NCBI GenBank assembly: GCA_003956705.1
Contig: QZCP01000141.1
Location: forward strand, 1-64,000
DNA from: Brevipalpus yothersi
Taxonomy: Eukaryota > Arthropoda > Arachnida > Trombidiformes > Tenuipalpidae
Reading direction: 5' to 3'
Length of the DNA: 64,000 nt
Numbering within the stretch: the stretch's first letter is position 1; each line of letters opens with the position of its first letter. The notes beneath the pieces were generated by a model, which searched no databases, was not told the DNA's origin, and saw only the letters and a list, made by a program, of their open reading frames with translations. Below, one piece after another: positions 61,158 through 64,000 of the stretch. The position numbers and the translations under genes were made by a program.

Positions 61158-61757
61158 ATGAAAACCTTCGTAATTTTTTGGCTCTGTGTTGCTGCTCTGT
61201 GTACAGCTAAACCTGAACTCGACGAAGAAGATCGTATAATAGATGATGTAATCGCAAGTGGTGAATATCCAGATCTAGCTGCTGAAGATGGTGAATTCGA
61301 CAAAGAAAAGATCATGAAAGAATGTGGTATCAATGAGATGGATCCATCTCTTCTAAATGAGCTTAGAGCAATTGGAAAAAAGATGGAAGAAAATAGTGAA
61401 GATCTTCGAAAGGTTGTGGATGAAGCCAAGCGTGGTAAACTGGACCTCAAGACACGTTACAGGATGTCCAATGCTGTATGGAAAGAATATTCCAAAAATA
61501 AAGAAATATACAAGCCACAATTGAAAGAAGTCGCTAAAAAGCTTCCATCCAGGATTGGAGAAAAAATTAAAAACAAACTTTCGAGAGTATGGAAATCAGT
61601 CAAATTTTTCTTCCAGCATCCAATACAGGCAATAACTCACAAGAAGAATTCTCATAATGTTCAGAAAAGACTCATAGTGGTCGTAGGTACCGGTGTCAGT
61701 TTGGGGGTCATTATTCTCCTTGCTTTACTTGGCACACCAGTTATTTTTATTTATTGA
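61158..61757 (+). CDS. Small secretory/membrane protein, unknown function
   Basis: A single exon encodes 199 residues. Residues 1-17 are a signal peptide (MKTFVIFWLCVAALCTA). An acidic segment follows (~18-60, many Asp/Glu), then charged helix-rich sequence (~65-130) and a strongly cationic amphipathic stretch (KKLPSRIGEKIKNKLSRVWK, ~132-151) with KFFFQHP. Residues ~173-198 are hydrophobic (IVVVGTGVSLGVIILLALLG) and could span a membrane or serve as a C-terminal anchor, giving a type I topology. One cysteine remains in the mature part. A TATA box at 61050 and AATAAA at 61853 bracket the gene, so it looks like an intact, strongly regulated intronless gene. No family is recognised; a lineage-specific secreted protein is the best description. 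Confidence 0.75.
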   Translation: MKTFVIFWLCVAALCTAKPELDEEDRIIDDVIASGEYPDLAAEDGEFDKEKIMKECGINEMDPSLLNELRAIGKKMEENSEDLRKVVDEAKRGKLDLKTRYRMSNAVWKEYSKNKEIYKPQLKEVAKKLPSRIGEKIKNKLSRVWKSVKFFFQHPIQAITHKKNSHNVQKRLIVVVGTGVSLGVIILLALLGTPVIFIY

Positions 61758-61852
61758 GTAAGAAACTGCCTTTTGAAGCATTACATTTGACCCACGTTAA
61801 TGGTGAGATGAGAGTAATCGAAACCCATCTGATGTCCATCAATATGTGATCT

Positions 61853-61858
61853 AATAAA
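61853..61858 (+). terminator. Polyadenylation signal of the 61158-61757 gene
   Basis: AATAAA 96 bp past the stop codon, at normal 3' UTR distance. Confidence 0.55.
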
Positions 61859-62537
61859 AATCTTGTGAGTAAAATACTGATCTGGTCTTCATCGTAATTA
61901 CTTTATAACTGATCAGCACGCATCGATCAAATAAGATATGCATGGATATTCAATTCTAATTCAGGATCATCTTTTATGACAAAAATTTTGTTATTTTCTA
62001 GCATCGTTTATCCTTGCCAGTCTTTGGTTGGCTGGATTATCACATAAATGACTAAATGATCATGATAAAGTCCAGAACAATTAAAATTCGAAAATTAGAG
62101 AAGTAGAAAAGTTTTTCAATAGGGTACTAATTCGTGAGAAAATGATAAAATTCACTGCTTTTGGTTTGCTCTTTACTTTCTTACATGTTCCGATGAGCAA
62201 CTGCCAATTTTTTTAGTAGAGCACAATCAGATTCAACTATCAACACGATTTACGATATAAAGGTGAGCAAAAGTTAATACCATCATATAGGAAACTCTTG
62301 TCCCATAGATAACATCTACATTTATGATCATTGAATCAAAATCTTCAAGGCTGAATATTATACTACTTATACCATACTATGTTGAGAAAATCTCAAAGTT
62401 CATTAAACTGAATTCCTCATGATGATTAGTATTCGTTGATAATTTGGAATCTCGCAGTTTCTATCTACTAGATGCATGAGAGTCTGATCCTTTGACGTCA
62501 TCCATAATCTAGCCTCTTGTCTTGATTGTTACTCTAT
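61859..62537. other. Intergenic region
   Basis: AT-rich, no supported feature between the secretory protein gene and the protease pseudogene. Confidence 0.5.
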
Positions 62538-63208
62538 ATGAATATTGACAAACAGCTGCTCAGTAAAATGCTGTTGGTAAGAGTCTTCATTCTTTGTGGC
62601 CTCTTCCTCTTGATCATTGGTACATATGAATCTGTTGAGAAATGCCATAATATTGTCAAGAATCGAGAATATTTTTACTATAAATCAATTGTATCCACCT
62701 CTCTCTATACCTAGACTGTGGATTAGAGAACACTCAATCAAGAGTATTTTATGGACATGAAGTCCACCAGTGAGGACCATCACAAATATCCATGATTAAC
62801 TTTCATCAGGTGAGACTATTAGGCTAATCAATAGAATTGATCAAAAATCACTAACTCAAATCATGCGAATCTTTTAATTTTAATTTAATTTTCGAAGAAT
62901 ATTTGATGATTGTGCAACTTTTCGTTGCGGAGGTACTCGAATTGACTCTAGGAAGGTATTATCGGCTGCCCATTGTGTATATGATTAAGAAAAAAATAAA
63001 AAATATCCAACAAGCCCTATTAAAGTTTATCTCGGACTGCATAGAACATGAGTTACTGATAAAATTTTACCAGCAGTTGTGAAAGATATCCATGTGTGCT
63101 TAGATTATCGCCTCTTTTCCTTCTGATCTTTGCCATAGAGCTCAAACGATTGATCACCACTTGAATTACATCTCCCTTGTATGTGATTTATCCTTCATCT
63201 CAAATCAG
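62538..63208 (+). pseudogene. Trypsin-like (S1) serine protease pseudogene
   Basis: Three pieces keep a protease layout. A signal-peptide exon (62538-62619; MLLVRVFILCGLFLLII) ends in phase 1 at GGTACA. An exon at 62715-62809 reads DCGLENTQS then RVFYGHEV, the activation site of the R-(I/V)-V-x-G type, and ends in MINFHQ before GTGAGA. A third region (~62900-63208) reads CGGTRIDSRKVLSAAHC with catalytic His, then IKVYLGLH, and in another frame SDLC...IDHHLNYISLVC, the region of the catalytic Asp. It is broken by in-frame stops at 62771-62773, 62986-62988, 63049-63051 and 63124-63126 and a frameshift near 63115. No Ser-region (GDSGGP) was seen before 63494. Stop count rules out a working enzyme. 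Confidence 0.85.
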
Positions 63209-63493
63209 GTAACCAATACTTTAACGATTTTCGAGAGATAGCACTCTAGAGCAGAAATCATTTCTCTCTGGTAATTTTAGACTTTTAATTTAACGTTCTC
63301 TCTCTTCAGTAATTTTAACCCTCTAGTCAATGATAGGGTAAATTAATTGAAGCAAAAGAGCTCATCTAGATTGTTTTCGTTGATTAATTTTGTTGGATTA
63401 TTGAGCATCAACTCTTCACTCAGGCTTTGAGCTTTTCATGAGTTGATCGATTCTCTTTTTTCTTAAAATATTTTCCAATAAAAATTCTTAAAA

Positions 63494-64000
63494 ATGATCA
63501 GTTTGTCAATGAACAAAAGCCCTGATGGATATTGCGTCAATGTTGGAAGTGGGAGTGAAAGTTTTGTATTGAGGAAAGTTTTCTTGGAAGTCAAATTTCC
63601 ATCTTCGAAGGAATCAAAACAATTTTGTGTCACTCTAGGTAATGATGATACACCATTTGAGGTGAAAAAAATTTCCTCTAAAAATAGTTTGGGCGACAAA
63701 ACGAAATCAGCATCAAAGCAGGATGCAAATAGTGAAATATCCACCAAAGAGCCGCGAACCTCTGAACTTGGACCAAAAGAAAGCATCAATAGTACCAATA
63801 AAAATAACCTCTCCAAAAATGGGAAAAATGGTACAAATTCCAGAGATACTTCTGAATTTGTTCCATCAGCCCCAGAAAGTTCCAAGAACTCCAACCATTC
63901 CGATAATGGTTTGAAGAGGAGAGAATTTCGACCATCTGAAGAGGATATAAAATGGGAAAAAGAATTGACTTTCACTCAGCCAAGTGAAACTCGTCAAAAA
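63494..64000 (+). CDS. Unrecognised open reading frame running off the window
   Basis: From an ATG at 63494, preceded in frame by a stop, 169 codons stay open to the last base. The first ~55 residues look ordered (GYCVNVGSGSESFVLRKVFL, KQFCVTLGNDDTPFEVKK); the rest is hydrophilic, rich in Ser, Lys, Asn, Glu, like a disordered nuclear protein. The exon could alternatively begin at an acceptor-like gatcag at about 63499. The antisense strand is also open over much of the region, but its predicted product is less plausible. No family is recognised; the remainder lies outside the window. Confidence 0.5.
   Translation, partial: MISLSMNKSPDGYCVNVGSGSESFVLRKVFLEVKFPSSKESKQFCVTLGNDDTPFEVKKISSKNSLGDKTKSASKQDANSEISTKEPRTSELGPKESINSTNKNNLSKNGKNGTNSRDTSEFVPSAPESSKNSNHSDNGLKRREFRPSEEDIKWEKELTFTQPSETRQK

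Noticed and set aside
63463..63975. 170-codon minus-strand open frame
   Set aside because: Antisense of the plus-strand frame at 63494-64000; its Phe/Leu/Ser-rich product is the expected shadow of a Lys/Glu/Ser-rich coding strand.
1..64000. tRNA genes, rRNA, CRISPR arrays, transposons
   Set aside because: Looked for tRNA B-box-like motifs, direct repeat-spacer patterns and reverse transcriptase or transposase motifs by eye; none convincing. Apparent GTTCGA matches fall in coding exons.

Overview
The window is nuclear DNA of an animal, almost certainly an arthropod. It encodes a Rebers-Riddiford (chitin-binding) cuticle protein and a fatty acyl-CoA reductase next to conserved eukaryotic genes (SMC3, nardilysin, DCTN6, CIAO1, mitochondrial ribosomal protein L10). 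It is AT-rich. The housekeeping genes have short GT-AG introns, mostly 59-150 bp, and simple CT/GA microsatellites are extremely abundant. Two runs of N (22114-22378 and 53032-53091) are assembly gaps, both inside CT microsatellites. I suspect a chelicerate, possibly a mite, but the sequence alone does not prove this. Exon coordinates below were derived by hand from splice sites, reading phase and family resemblance. Only ATG starts were accepted.

Layout. 1-7828: non-coding, microsatellite-rich, probably upstream or intronic sequence of the next gene. 7829-10237 (+): last exon of a probable orphan receptor with a last membrane segment and a huge low-complexity tail. 11623-11948 (-): small coiled-coil gene resembling TFPT/INO80F, divergent from DCTN6 (12510-13153, +). 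CIAO1 (13515-14602, -) converges on DCTN6. 18556-32399 (+): a nine-exon class B (secretin-family) neuropeptide or hormone receptor with a 6.6 kb second intron. 32974-34404 (-): two tandem two-exon genes for small secreted proteins that look like diverged paralogues. 36481-40653 (-): SMC3 in seven exons, complete, divergent from nardilysin (41562-45037, +). 45462-48076 (-): a six-exon fatty acyl-CoA reductase. 48077-54552: gene-poor and repeat-rich. 54553-55359 (-): mitochondrial ribosomal protein L10. 57306-58949 (-): RR cuticle protein fused to a proline-rich PPPVKGQ repeat region. 61158-61757 (+): small secretory or membrane protein of unknown function. 62538-63208 (+): broken serine protease gene. 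63494-64000 (+): open reading frame running off the window.

The genes do not form a pathway. Loose themes are chromatin and chromosome structure (SMC3, TFPT-like), cuticle and surface lipids (FAR, RR protein), signalling (two receptors, nardilysin), and lineage-specific secreted proteins. Shared divergent upstream regions (TFPT-like/DCTN6 and SMC3/nardilysin) may act as bidirectional promoters. The features most worth following up are the class B receptor with a Ser/Thr/Pro-rich insertion in extracellular loop 2, the cuticle-repeat chimera, the tandem secreted pair, the disabled protease, and possible antisense coding segments in and beside the last intron of the receptor.
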